Origin: Rhodoferax sp.
Lineage (GTDB): Bacteria; Pseudomonadota; Gammaproteobacteria; Burkholderiales; Burkholderiaceae_C
Length of the DNA: 64,000 nucleotides
Assembly: GCF_012927445.1 (NCBI RefSeq)
Contig: NZ_JABBPD010000001.1
Span: 124,001 to 188,000 of the forward strand
Reading direction: 5' to 3'
This document shows, piece after piece, positions 8,566 to 16,557 of the stretch. Position 1 is the first letter of the stretch. Every line of letters starts with the position of its first letter. The notes beneath the pieces are model-generated. The model was not told the origin of the DNA, searched no databases, and was given only the letters and a program-made list of their open reading frames with translations. Made by a program: the position numbers and the translations under genes.

Positions 8566-9672
8566 TTACGGGAGAGGAATCAATATCTTGAAATCCGTGT
8601 GGCCCGGCACACTGTCGCACTCGATCAAGCCATGGTGCTGCTGCACAAAAGTTTGCGCCAGCGTCAGCCCCAAGCCCGAACCTCCTTCACGCCCAGACAC
8701 CAGCGGATAGAAAATACGGTCTTTGATCGAGTCTGGAACACCAGGCCCGTTGTCAATGACATGCAATTCCAGTGCCAACCGGTAACGTTGTTTGCCAAAT
8801 GTGGTCTGCCGGGCGATTCGCGTGCGAAATGTCAAGCGTGCATCGCCTTCCGCGATCTGTTCGACCAAAGCTTGGCAGGCGTTATGTGCAATATTCAGCA
8901 CGGTCTGGATGAGCTGTTCGCGGTCACCGCGAAACTCCGGGATCGAGATGTCATAGTCGCGCACCACTTTGAGGCCCTTGGGGAATTCGGCCAGGATCAG
9001 CGACCGCACCCGCTCGCACACCTCATGAATATTGACGTCACCCACCAAATGAGGGCGCCGGTGCGGTGCCAGCAGCCGGTCCACCAGCGTTTGCAGACGG
9101 TCCGCCTCATGAATGATGACTTGCGTGTACTCGATGAGTTCACGCGACTCGATCTCCATCTCCAGCAGTTGGGCCGCGCCCCGGATACCGCCCAGCGGGT
9201 TTTTGATCTCGTGGGCCAGATTGCGGATCAGCTCTTTGTTGGCCTGCGCCTGCTCGGCCAGACGCTCTTCGCGGTCCTGGCGGGCCTGCTGCTCCAGCGG
9301 CAACAACTCAACAATGATTTCATCCGTATTTTCGGTTTGCGTCACGATCACGTGCACTGGCAGGGGCTCGTGATTGATACGTTTAAGCCAGGCGTCGTAA
9401 CGCATGCCCGCAAATTCATTGCCACCCGCGCCCTGTAAGGCATTTTGCAGATGGGTCGGCTCGGTGAAGTTATCGGCAAGATGGGAGCCGACAATCGCGC
9501 GGCGCGAAATACCAAGGGCATCTTCGAGCGCCGCATTGGCAAACAAAACCGCACCGTTGCTGTGCACCACGGCCACCAGCGTGGCCAGCAGATCAAACGA
9601 ATGGAATCGCACGGCGGCCGACTCGGCAGGCGAAGCGACAGAGACGGTAGTAGGGGGCGTAGGCTTCTTCAA
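8566..9672 (-). CDS. ntrB: Nitrogen regulation sensor kinase NtrB
   Basis: Cytoplasmic kinase/phosphatase that controls NtrC in response to PII. 368 residues with no membrane segment. A PAS domain covers about residues 25-130 (AVVHSNGAVLFANAALEDALGI region). The H box is RNLAHEIKNPLGGIRGA, and the ATPase has the N box NIAHNACQAL, DNGPGVP and GSGLGLTLAQ. The gene is followed by ntrC after a gap of about 100 bases and preceded by a small exported protein gene on the same strand. Length and domain order match GlnL/NtrB. Confidence 0.93.
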   Translation of the reverse strand: MKKPTPPTTVSVASPAESAAVRFHSFDLLATLVAVVHSNGAVLFANAALEDALGISRRAIVGSHLADNFTEPTHLQNALQGAGGNEFAGMRYDAWLKRINHEPLPVHVIVTQTENTDEIIVELLPLEQQARQDREERLAEQAQANKELIRNLAHEIKNPLGGIRGAAQLLEMEIESRELIEYTQVIIHEADRLQTLVDRLLAPHRRPHLVGDVNIHEVCERVRSLILAEFPKGLKVVRDYDISIPEFRGDREQLIQTVLNIAHNACQALVEQIAEGDARLTFRTRIARQTTFGKQRYRLALELHVIDNGPGVPDSIKDRIFYPLVSGREGGSGLGLTLAQTFVQQHHGLIECDSVPGHTDFKILIPLP

Positions 9673-9677
9673 GCTGC

Positions 9678-10184
9678 TTATTTTGCCGCAGCGGCGGGCG
9701 GAACTCGCCCGAGTTCGCGGCGAATACCGGCAATATCGCTTTCATTGCGCGCCAGACTGGCCTTGAGCTCGGCCACCCGGTCCAGGTACTTCTGGTAATT
9801 GCGTGCCTCACCGCCAATTTTTTCCGGCTCGCCGTTGTTGTATTCATTGAGCAACTCGGCTTGGCGGGCCTCCGCCTTCTTCAGCTCGGATTCCAGAATC
9901 CGGCGGGCATCCGAATCGCGCGACTTTTGCTCACCGGCGTCGACGCGCTGCCCCCCAGAAGGCGCCGCCGTCGACGTTGCCGCAGCCCGTGCCGGTGCTG
10001 ACGCCGCAGGGCGGGTGCCCTGCACCACCGTCACATTGCCGCCGGCCACCAACTTGCAACCGCGCGTCTGCGCATTGGGCACCGTGTTGGTGTATTCATT
10101 GCCGCACCGGTAAATGCGTTCTTGGGCATAACTGTTGGCCACAAATAAAGTGGCCAGCAAGGGGATCAATAAAGCATATTTCAT
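9678..10184 (-). CDS. DUF4124-like exported protein
   Basis: 168-residue secreted protein lying between glnA and ntrB. The ATG at 10184 gives a good signal peptide (MKYALLIPLLATLFVANSYAQ). It is followed by a short region with two cysteines (IYRCGNEYTNTV...GCKLV) typical of DUF4124-type modules. A low-complexity Ala/Pro/Ser linker and a C-terminal coiled-coil-like part (ESELKKAEARQAELLNEYN) come next. The stop lies five bases before the ntrB start, so it probably shares the ntrBC transcript. Its function is unknown; its place in the nitrogen block may be only positional. Confidence 0.75.
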   Translation of the reverse strand: MKYALLIPLLATLFVANSYAQERIYRCGNEYTNTVPNAQTRGCKLVAGGNVTVVQGTRPAASAPARAAATSTAAPSGGQRVDAGEQKSRDSDARRILESELKKAEARQAELLNEYNNGEPEKIGGEARNYQKYLDRVAELKASLARNESDIAGIRRELGRVPPAAAAK

Positions 10185-10274
10185 ACGTATTCCGCGCCTC
10201 AAGGAAGTGCGCGGATAAGGGCGTCAGTATGCGCCAATTGCGCGCTCGTTAAAAAAATTCAAGCGTCTCAAAAC

Positions 10275-10306
10275 AAAAAAAAGGACGGCGCAAGCCGTCC
10301 TTTTTT
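10275..10306. terminator. Bidirectional rho-independent terminator downstream of glnA
   Basis: A perfect stem AAGGACGGC / GCCGTCCTT with loop GCAA, extended on both sides by A and T runs, so it can act in either direction. It lies just past the glnA stop and before the exported protein gene, so glnA and ntrBC are likely separate transcripts. Confidence 0.85.
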
Positions 10307-10347
10307 CCACAAGCTGCAATGAATTACAGCCAGCGCAGTTCGCTTGA

Positions 10348-11763
10348 TTACAGCGAATAGTACATATCGAACTCGATCGGATGCGTCGCCATGCGCAAAC
10401 GTGTCACTTCGCCCATCTTGAGCTCAATGTAGGCATCCAGCATGCTGTCGGTGAACACGCCACCTTTTGTCAGGAAGCTGCGATCGGCATTGAGGCAATC
10501 CAGCGCCTGGTCCAGGCTGTGGCATACGGTCGGCACTTTGGCATCTTCCTCGGGAGGCAGATGGTAGAGATCCTTGGTAGCGGCTTCGCCGGGGTGAATC
10601 TTGTTTTCCACGCCGTCCAGACCGGCCATCATCAGCGCGGCAAAACCCAGGTACGGGTTCATCAGTGGATCGGGGAAACGCGCTTCAATGCGACGGCCCT
10701 TGGGGTTGGCCACATACGGAATGCGGATCGAGGCAGAACGGTTCTTGGCCGAGTAAGCCAGCTTCACCGGTGCTTCGTAGCCAGGCACCAGACGCTTGTA
10801 GCTGTTGGTACCGGGGTTGGTGATGGCGTTCAGGGCACGAGCGTGCTTGATGATGCCACCGATGTAGTACAGCGCGAAGTCTGACAAACCTGCATAGCCA
10901 TCGCCAGCGAACAGATTTTTGCCGTCTTTCCAGATCGACTGGTGCACGTGCATGCCGGAACCGTTGTCGCCAACGATGGGCTTGGGCATGAAGGTGGCGG
11001 TTTTGCCATAGGCATTGGCCACGTTTTGCACCACGTACTTGAGGATCTGCGTCCAGTCGGCGCGCTGCACCAGCGTGCTGAAGCGGGTGCCGATTTCGTT
11101 CTGGCCAGCGCCAGCCACTTCGTGGTGGAACACTTCAACCGGAATGCCCAGCGATTCGAGAATCAGGGACATTTCAGCGCGCATGTCTTGCGTGCTGTCC
11201 ACGGGAGGCACTGGGAAGTAACCGCCCTTGACCGTGTTGCGGTGACCGCGGTTGCCGCCTTCGATCTTGGTGCCCGAATTCCAGGGTGCTTCGTATTCGT
11301 CGATCTTGAAGAAGGTGCCCGACATGTCGGTGTTCCAGCGCACGTCATCAAAAATGAAGAATTCTGGCTCTGGACCAAAGAAGGCGGTGTCGCCCATGCC
11401 GGAGGCTTTGAGGTAGGCCTCAGCGCGCTTGGCAATGGAACGTGGATCGCGATCATAGGCCTTGCCGTCACTGGGCTCGACCACATCGCAGCTCAGGAAC
11501 ATCGTGGTTTCTTCAAAAAACGGATCGATGTTGGCGGTATTGGGATCAGGCATCAGCTGCATGTCTGAGGCTTCAATGCCCTTCCAGCCAGCGATGGACG
11601 AGCCGTCAAACGCATGGCCCGAGCTGAATTTATCTTCATCAAAATGGGAAACAGGCACGGTAACGTGCTGTTCTTTGCCACGGGTATCGGTGAAACGGAA
11701 GTCAACAAACTTGACTTCGTTGTCTTTCACCATTTTCATGACGTCTGCGACGGTCTTGGCCAT
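10348..11763 (-). CDS. glnA: Glutamine synthetase type I
   Basis: ATP-dependent synthesis of glutamine from glutamate and ammonia. The 471-residue chain has the family landmarks DGSSIAGW (near residue 55), [12 protein letters not shown] with catalytic glutamates, the beta-Grasp and synthetase domains with [10 protein letters not shown], and the NRSASIRIP segment. The adenylylation loop with Tyr is in the [10 protein letters not shown] region near residue 395. The length is that of the dodecameric GSI-beta form. The ATG at 11763 has AGGAG upstream; a TTG one codon earlier is not needed. Upstream sits a sigma-54 promoter and at least one NtrC-type site, so nitrogen-regulated expression through the ntrBC genes encoded next to it is expected. 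Confidence 0.97.
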   Translation of the reverse strand: MAKTVADVMKMVKDNEVKFVDFRFTDTRGKEQHVTVPVSHFDEDKFSSGHAFDGSSIAGWKGIEASDMQLMPDPNTANIDPFFEETTMFLSCDVVEPSDGKAYDRDPRSIAKRAEAYLKASGMGDTAFFGPEPEFFIFDDVRWNTDMSGTFFKIDEYEAPWNSGTKIEGGNRGHRNTVKGGYFPVPPVDSTQDMRAEMSLILESLGIPVEVFHHEVAGAGQNEIGTRFSTLVQRADWTQILKYVVQNVANAYGKTATFMPKPIVGDNGSGMHVHQSIWKDGKNLFAGDGYAGLSDFALYYIGGIIKHARALNAITNPGTNSYKRLVPGYEAPVKLAYSAKNRSASIRIPYVANPKGRRIEARFPDPLMNPYLGFAALMMAGLDGVENKIHPGEAATKDLYHLPPEEDAKVPTVCHSLDQALDCLNADRSFLTKGGVFTDSMLDAYIELKMGEVTRLRMATHPIEFDMYYSL

Positions 11764-11810
11764 CAAATACTCCTGGTTGGATCGTTGTTAAAAAGTTACG
11801 TATCAGCGAA

Positions 11811-11826
11811 TGCAGTTTTTGTGCCA
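11811..11826 (-). promoter_or_regulatory. Sigma-54 promoter of glnA
   Basis: On the minus strand the sequence reads TGGCAC AAAAA CTGCA. This has the -24 GG and -12 GC dinucleotides at the exact spacing of the sigma-54 consensus TGGCAC-N5-TTGCA. It lies about 50-65 bases upstream of the glnA ATG. Confidence 0.85.
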
Positions 11827-11929
11827 ATAGCGGCGACCGGACAAATCTGCCTAACCCTGTATTCTGCCTTGAGTTTGAGCCAGATTGAGACATCAAGTAA
11901 GGAACATGACTCGGCATTCAAAAATAGAC

Positions 11930-11944
11930 GCACCAATATAGTGC
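11930..11944 (-). promoter_or_regulatory. NtrC binding site upstream of glnA
   Basis: GCAC, seven bases, GTGC: a perfect match to the dyad core of the NtrC enhancer (TGCAC-N7-GTGCA type). It is about 105 bases upstream of the sigma-54 promoter, a normal enhancer distance. Confidence 0.65.
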
Positions 11945-11972
11945 GAATTTATTTCACATCAAAGTGCCTGCG

Positions 11973-12812
11973 CTAATTTCGCACCAATTCAGGGCCAAGC
12001 TTGGCGTTAAAGCCCTGCAAGCCGGCCAGAAGAGCCGGATAGGCCTGAGCCACCAGACCCGGCTCGCCTTTGACACCCAGTTCAATATGGCGCCCATATT
12101 GCGGGTGATCCACGCTGGGCAGGCTGAACACCTTGACACCGGCATAAATGCGCTCAAGTTCTTGCATCAGCGGTGTCAACATGGCTTCCATGGCCCCCAT
12201 CACAATGACCGATTTCTCGATCCAGGCAGCGGTCCGAAACAGATGCGGGTAATGCGTGTCGAGCACCCATTCGATCATGGGCCAGGCCATTACCGGAAAC
12301 CCGGGCACAAAGTGAACCGAGCCATAACTGAAGCCCGGAATCTTATTGAAGGGGTTGGGAATGATGTGCGCGCCCAGCGGAAACATGCCCATATTCAGGC
12401 GGTGGATGTTGTCTGGGTGATCCGGGTCAAACACGGTGCCCTGTTCTTTGGCCATGTCCTGCATGCGCTCCCTGATCAGGCGGTTGGCTTGGGGGTGCAG
12501 CGCTAGATCAACGCCTGTGGCTCGGGCAGCGCATTGCCGGGTATGGTCGTCCGGCGTGGCGCCAATGCCGCCACAGGAAAACACCACGTCGCCGGAAGCG
12601 AAGGCGCGCTTCAGGATGGCGGTAAGCCGATCCGGCGAGTCGCCCACATAGTCGGCGTAATCGAGTTGCAGGCCCCGGGCCTTGAGCAATTCAATCACCT
12701 TGGGCAGGTGCTTGTCGGCACGTTTGCCCGACAGGATCTCATCCCCGATGATGATCAGGCCGAAACCGGGCGCAGCGCTAGCGGGAAGTGGTGGAGCCGG
12801 AAGGTGTGTCAT
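11973..12812 (-). CDS. CinA-type molybdopterin-binding domain protein
   Basis: 279-residue protein of the MoCF/CinA N-terminal family (competence/damage-inducible protein A-like). Visible motifs are GLIIIGDEILSGKRADKH near residues 17-35 and SCGGIGATPDDHT near 80-92, both characteristic of the MoaB/MogA-like fold. The C-terminal nicotinamide-nucleotide amidase domain of full CinA is absent, as in many short homologues. Its exact substrate is not known; related proteins act on ADP-ribose or pyridine nucleotide by-products. Its start overlaps the end of the upstream EI24 gene by 35 bases. Its 3' end runs into the glnA control region, so part of the NtrC enhancer region is coding. Confidence 0.85.
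   Translation of the reverse strand: MTHLPAPPLPASAAPGFGLIIIGDEILSGKRADKHLPKVIELLKARGLQLDYADYVGDSPDRLTAILKRAFASGDVVFSCGGIGATPDDHTRQCAARATGVDLALHPQANRLIRERMQDMAKEQGTVFDPDHPDNIHRLNMGMFPLGAHIIPNPFNKIPGFSYGSVHFVPGFPVMAWPMIEWVLDTHYPHLFRTAAWIEKSVIVMGAMEAMLTPLMQELERIYAGVKVFSLPSVDHPQYGRHIELGVKGEPGLVAQAYPALLAGLQGFNAKLGPELVRN
11981..11995 (-). promoter_or_regulatory. Possible second, weaker NtrC site
   Basis: GCAC, seven bases, GGGC matches seven of eight core positions of the NtrC dyad. It is 51 bases from the better site, close to five helical turns, and overlaps the 3' end of the cinA-like gene. Weak on its own. Confidence 0.3.
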
Positions 12813-13677
12813 CCTGCAATATTACCGCCTGTCCATCGATCGCTGTCGGCACCTCAGGGACGGCCGCAGCAGGCACCAAGGCCGCCTCGGCCCGCAAAGA
12901 GCGCAGGGCCGCCAGACAGTAATGCGAAAACCACAGGGAAGAAAACGCAAAGACCAGCGTATAGATCCAGATCGCCAACGGCACCAAAATCACAAAGGCG
13001 GCCGCCAGCAGCGCACCCGAGGCCCAAATCAGGCTGGGCGCAGCCCCCAGAAAACCACAAAGGACGCCGATGCCCAGCAACCATCCACGATGCCGGCGAA
13101 AGATCTCGCGCCGCTCCTCCGGGCTGGCATGTTCGGCCAAGGCATCAAACGCCATCACACGATAGGTCAGCCAGCCCCAAATCAGTGGCGGCAACACCAG
13201 AATCAAGGGTGGCACCAGCCACAAGGGGATTGAAATAATCAGCGCAATCAGGGCCAGCAGGGTTGAACCCAATGACCACAGCAGACTGAACATGACCGAG
13301 CCACCCCGTTTGCGCTCCAGCTGGGGGAAACGCCGCTCGGCCACCAGCAGCGTCAAGGACGGCGTCATCAAGACCGCCACCACCAGCATCGACAGCACCA
13401 CAATGACAGGAGTGACTGCAAAAATCACAATCAGGGGGGCCAGCACCATCTTGAGACTGCCCGCCCCCACACTCTGCAACCAGGCCCACACGTTGTTGAC
13501 GAGCAAGGAAGATTCCAGTGTGACGCGCACCCAGTCCAGCGCACTTTCCCAGAAAAAATAGCCCAAGCCCAGCATCAGCGCCACCATCAGCAACAGCGGC
13601 AGGAAAGACAGGGCGATCACGCGGGGACGCAGGCAGTACGTCACCGCACGCCAGAAGGAATCAAGAAACAGGTTCAT
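12778..13677 (-). CDS. EI24-domain (CysZ-like) inner-membrane protein
   Basis: 299-residue polytopic protein with about six hydrophobic stretches, the first pair being VIALSFLPLLLMVALMLGL and LIVIFAVTPVIVVLSMLVVA. The amphipathic segment RRGSVMFSLLWSLG-like and the YRVMAFDALAEHASPEERREI loop fit the EI24/CysZ family. CysZ is a sulfate permease in enterobacteria; in beta-proteobacteria most members are uncharacterised. The C-terminal tail is Ala/Pro-rich and probably disordered. The gene overlaps the cinA-like gene, implying co-expression. The substrate is unknown. Confidence 0.82.
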   Translation of the reverse strand: MNLFLDSFWRAVTYCLRPRVIALSFLPLLLMVALMLGLGYFFWESALDWVRVTLESSLLVNNVWAWLQSVGAGSLKMVLAPLIVIFAVTPVIVVLSMLVVAVLMTPSLTLLVAERRFPQLERKRGGSVMFSLLWSLGSTLLALIALIISIPLWLVPPLILVLPPLIWGWLTYRVMAFDALAEHASPEERREIFRRHRGWLLGIGVLCGFLGAAPSLIWASGALLAAAFVILVPLAIWIYTLVFAFSSLWFSHYCLAALRSLRAEAALVPAAAVPEVPTAIDGQAVILQDDTPSGSTTSR

Positions 13678-13716
13678 GGAACGAGCATACCCCGATCCGG
13701 CAGGTTCACTGCCAGT

Positions 13717-14673
13717 TCAGACTCGCCCGGCCAGCCGCTTGAGGCCGAGCCACTGCTGGGCCCAGAAACCGCGTCCATAGTCACGCCCCTGCTCTACCTG
13801 GTCACGCACGCCGGTGGGATCAAAACGAAGTTCAAAATTGGCGGTGCCAAACAGCATGTCCCACCACGGCAGCAGCACGCCAAAATTGTGCCCACCGAGC
13901 GTGTGCTTGCCCGCCGATTCATGCCCGATGCCAACGCTGTGGTGCAGGCGGTGAAAACGCGGACTGATCCACAAGCGCTCACCGATTTGTCCAAACCAGA
14001 TCCGCACATTGGCGTGTTGAAAACTTTCGCTCAACTGGGTCAATGCCACGATAGCGACAAACTGGCTAGGGGCAATGCCGATGAGCTGCGCCACCACCAC
14101 CACAATGACGTCCCGAATCACATCATCCAACAGATGGTTGCGGTTGTCGCTCCACATCGTCACCTGACGCTGGGCATGGTGCAAGGAATGCAGTTGCCAC
14201 CACCACTCAAACTGGTGCTGGCCCCGATGAATCCAGTAATTCAGCGCATCCATCACCAGCAGGTAAAGCACCAGACTGACCAAGGCCTGATCGGTCACGC
14301 CAGGCCACAAGGTATCCAACTGAAAGGTATCAAACCCGGCCACCCGCAGCGCACCAAACAAGTTGTCAAACACGGTGTCGAGCGAAAAGAACAGCACCAG
14401 GCGAAACAGCCCGAGCCGGTGAATGACGGTGTAGAGCATGTCAACGCGCACCGCGGCACGGTCCGTCACCGCCTCGACCGGGCGCCAGCGCTGCAGCGGT
14501 CCAATAATGGCAACCAGAACCGCAAGCTGAATCAAGCCGACCAAGAGCCAGCCGGTGGCGTTGTAGCCGTCGACCAGCAAATTCCCCATGCCCAAGGCAA
14601 ACATCAGGGGCTGGACCAGGGACTCAAACAGCCACGACTGGGCGTCTGAAAATACATTGGCAAGAAAATCCAT
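13717..14673 (-). CDS. Sterol desaturase / fatty acid hydroxylase family protein
   Basis: Membrane di-iron oxygenase-type protein of 318 residues. It carries the histidine cluster pattern HRGQH, then HSLHH, then HRLHH, expected to hold two irons on the cytoplasmic side. Four or more membrane helices lie around them, for instance GWLLVGLIQLAVLVAIIGPL and ALVSLVLYLLVMDALNYW. The C-terminal GKHTLGGHNFGVLLPWWDMLFGT is typical of the family. The bacterial substrate is not known and may be a lipid acyl chain or hopanoid/carotenoid. It stands alone on the minus strand with 30-40 bases to each neighbour. Confidence 0.88.
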   Translation of the reverse strand: MDFLANVFSDAQSWLFESLVQPLMFALGMGNLLVDGYNATGWLLVGLIQLAVLVAIIGPLQRWRPVEAVTDRAAVRVDMLYTVIHRLGLFRLVLFFSLDTVFDNLFGALRVAGFDTFQLDTLWPGVTDQALVSLVLYLLVMDALNYWIHRGQHQFEWWWQLHSLHHAQRQVTMWSDNRNHLLDDVIRDVIVVVVAQLIGIAPSQFVAIVALTQLSESFQHANVRIWFGQIGERLWISPRFHRLHHSVGIGHESAGKHTLGGHNFGVLLPWWDMLFGTANFELRFDPTGVRDQVEQGRDYGRGFWAQQWLGLKRLAGRV

Positions 14674-14702
14674 CGGCAGTTACCCTCCGGCTACGACGCC
14701 AA

Positions 14703-15497
14703 CTACCGACCCGCCGCCACCCAGGCGCTGTAGGCCGGGTGGTCGCGCAAGGTGGCAAAGCAAAAGCCCTTGTCTTTGAGGCCCATGATGAGCGGCTCCA
14801 GCACGGTGGGCGCCCACGGGTCTTTGCGCGACCAGATGCCCAGATGCGCCATCAAAATATCACCGCGCTTGATGTCGCGCAGCGCCTTCTGGAGCAGGGC
14901 GGCATTGCTGAAGCGTTCGCTCGACAACTCGTCGCCCATAAACCCCGCCGCCGTCCAGCCGACGTGCTCAAACCCGCACGCTTTGGCCGCGGCCAGCAGC
15001 CGGGGCGATGTTTTACCGCCCGGCGCGCGAAACAGGGGCAAAGGCTTTTTGCCGGTGATCTCAAACAGCCGCTCATTGGCCTTGGTAATTTGTTCACAAT
15101 ATTTTTTAGCGTCCCAGATGAACTCCCGCCCCTCTGTGGTACCGGCAGAAGGTTGCATGCGGAACTTGGGTTCAGCGCCGGCAACGTCGCCACGAAAGTA
15201 GACATGGTCATAGGTGTGGGACGCAAACTCATGCCCCTCCGCCGCCCGGGCCTTCCACCACGGCGCCCAATGATTGCCCAGACTGCCATCGCCCGCTTTG
15301 GTGCGCTCATCCGCCGCAAAAAATGTAACTTTGACATTTTGCCGATTGAGGACCTCGGCGACCAGCGGAGCAATGTCCATGTGGCCGGTATCAAAGGTCA
15401 GATACAACGAGTTCTTACAGGCATTTACGGCGCCAGCCCCCGTCGCATAAGCGAATACAGCTATTGAAACAATAGCTGATCGAAGAAAGACCGACAT
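14703..15497 (-). CDS. Exported polysaccharide deacetylase (NodB-like)
   Basis: 264-residue carbohydrate esterase family 4-type protein. The NodB fold begins LYLTFDTGH (the first catalytic Asp; the canonical second Asp is replaced by Gly) with H-x3-H in HEFASHTYDH as metal ligands. FRAPGG and DILMAHLG form the remaining motifs. The ATG at 15497 is chosen because it lies one base after the TAA of the upstream gene and directly starts a signal peptide. Upstream ATGs would overlap that gene. Residues 7-23 of the signal peptide (SAIVSIAVF through GAGA) are encoded by a dispersed repeat at 15429-15477. The missing Asp of the usual DD pair makes catalytic activity or specificity uncertain. Confidence 0.85.
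   Translation of the reverse strand: MSVFLRSAIVSIAVFAYATGAGAVNACKNSLYLTFDTGHMDIAPLVAEVLNRQNVKVTFFAADERTKAGDGSLGNHWAPWWKARAAEGHEFASHTYDHVYFRGDVAGAEPKFRMQPSAGTTEGREFIWDAKKYCEQITKANERLFEITGKKPLPLFRAPGGKTSPRLLAAAKACGFEHVGWTAAGFMGDELSSERFSNAALLQKALRDIKRGDILMAHLGIWSRKDPWAPTVLEPLIMGLKDKGFCFATLRDHPAYSAWVAAGR
15429..15477 (-). repeat. Dispersed repeat copy R8 inside a signal peptide
   Basis: On the minus strand the copy starts AGCTATTGTTTCAATAGCT (perfect 8-base arms, 3-base loop) and continues TATTCGCTTATG. It ends CGACGGGGGCTGGCGCC, aligned with the right part GGACGGGGGCTAGAGGCC of the other copies. It is read in frame as the hydrophobic core and cleavage region of the polysaccharide deacetylase. 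Confidence 0.8.
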
Positions 15498-15498
15498 C

Positions 15499-16509
15499 TT
15501 ATTGACGGGCAGCATGATCCAGCGTCCAAACGCCATGCGGGGACTTGCCAACATTCACCTGCCGCACCACCTGGCGCGTCCGGGTGTCAATCACGGTCAT
15601 CTTCTTGGCCCAGCGCGACGCCACATAGATGAAATGCCCATCGGCCGTCAGGTCCATGCAATCCGGCCCGCTGGGTGCGGGATAGCTTTCCACGACCATC
15701 ATGGTCTGGTAATCGATTTTGCTGATGGTGTTGGCCACCCGGTTACTAACAAAGACGTGGCGTTTGTCGCCGGCGCCGCGAAAAGCGTGCGCACCCTGCC
15801 CGGTTTTGATAGTTTTAACCAGCCGCGGTTCATGCCCGGCAACGTCATACACCTCAACGCCTTCGCCGCCCGTCAAGCCGATCAGCAAAAACTTGTCATC
15901 CGGCGTGCCAAACACGTCGGCCGGCATGGCGCCGGTCTTGCCGCGCCATTTCAGGGTTTGGGTGGGGAGGTCGATGACCACCAGTTCATCGCTGTCCTGC
16001 ATGGTGGCAAAGACGGTGCTGCTTTTGCTATCGATCCAGAGGTGGCTGGGGGTCTTGCCGGTGCCAATCCGCTTGGCCAGGGCCAGATTAACGCCGTCCC
16101 AGCGGTAAATATCGACGTGGTTGAGCCGGTTGGCCACGGTGACGAACCACTTCATGTCGGGTGAAAAGCGCAACTGGTAGGGATCAAGAATACCGTGCAC
16201 GGTGCGCTGCACCTCGGCTGTTTTCGGATCGACAAACAGCAGGGAATCACTCAGCGCGTTGGCGATGATGAGGGACTTTTCATCGGGCGTGAGGTACATG
16301 TGATGCGGCTCTTTGCCGGTCGGAATGCGCTTGGTCTCTTGCCAGCTGGTGGGGTCAATCACACTGACGCTGGCCTCCAGCGAATTCATCACAAAAATGG
16401 GATGGGGCTGGGCGTGGGCCGAAAAAGACCCGAGAGCAGCCCCGCCAAGCACCAAAGCTGTCGACAAATGGGCAAAAAAACGGACAGGAAAACGGAAGAA
16501 AAACAGCAC
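15499..16509 (-). CDS. Exported YncE-like beta-propeller protein
   Basis: 336-residue periplasmic protein with a signal peptide of about 33 residues (FAHLSTALVLGGAALGSFSAHAQ). Repeated blades of the YVTN/cytochrome-D1 type follow, with recurring patterns such as SVSVIDPTSWQETKRIPTGKEPHH, LLFVDPKTAEVQRTV and KMTVIDTRTRQVVRQVNVGKSPHG. Seven-bladed propellers of this type bind partner proteins, heme-associated factors or polymers; no CxxCH heme site is present. Its stop is one base from the deacetylase start, so both are one transcript and may act together on cell-envelope polysaccharide, which is inference. Confidence 0.83.
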   Translation of the reverse strand: MLFFFRFPVRFFAHLSTALVLGGAALGSFSAHAQPHPIFVMNSLEASVSVIDPTSWQETKRIPTGKEPHHMYLTPDEKSLIIANALSDSLLFVDPKTAEVQRTVHGILDPYQLRFSPDMKWFVTVANRLNHVDIYRWDGVNLALAKRIGTGKTPSHLWIDSKSSTVFATMQDSDELVVIDLPTQTLKWRGKTGAMPADVFGTPDDKFLLIGLTGGEGVEVYDVAGHEPRLVKTIKTGQGAHAFRGAGDKRHVFVSNRVANTISKIDYQTMMVVESYPAPSGPDCMDLTADGHFIYVASRWAKKMTVIDTRTRQVVRQVNVGKSPHGVWTLDHAARQ

Positions 16510-16557
16510 AACAAGTCACTCTTTGGGAGAAGCCCCGATTGTAGAGGGCGGGGTGCC

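Noticed and set aside
12534..13238. Plus-strand frame opposite the cinA-like and EI24 genes
   Set aside because: Arg/Pro/Gln-rich shadow with no domain; both opposing genes are well supported.
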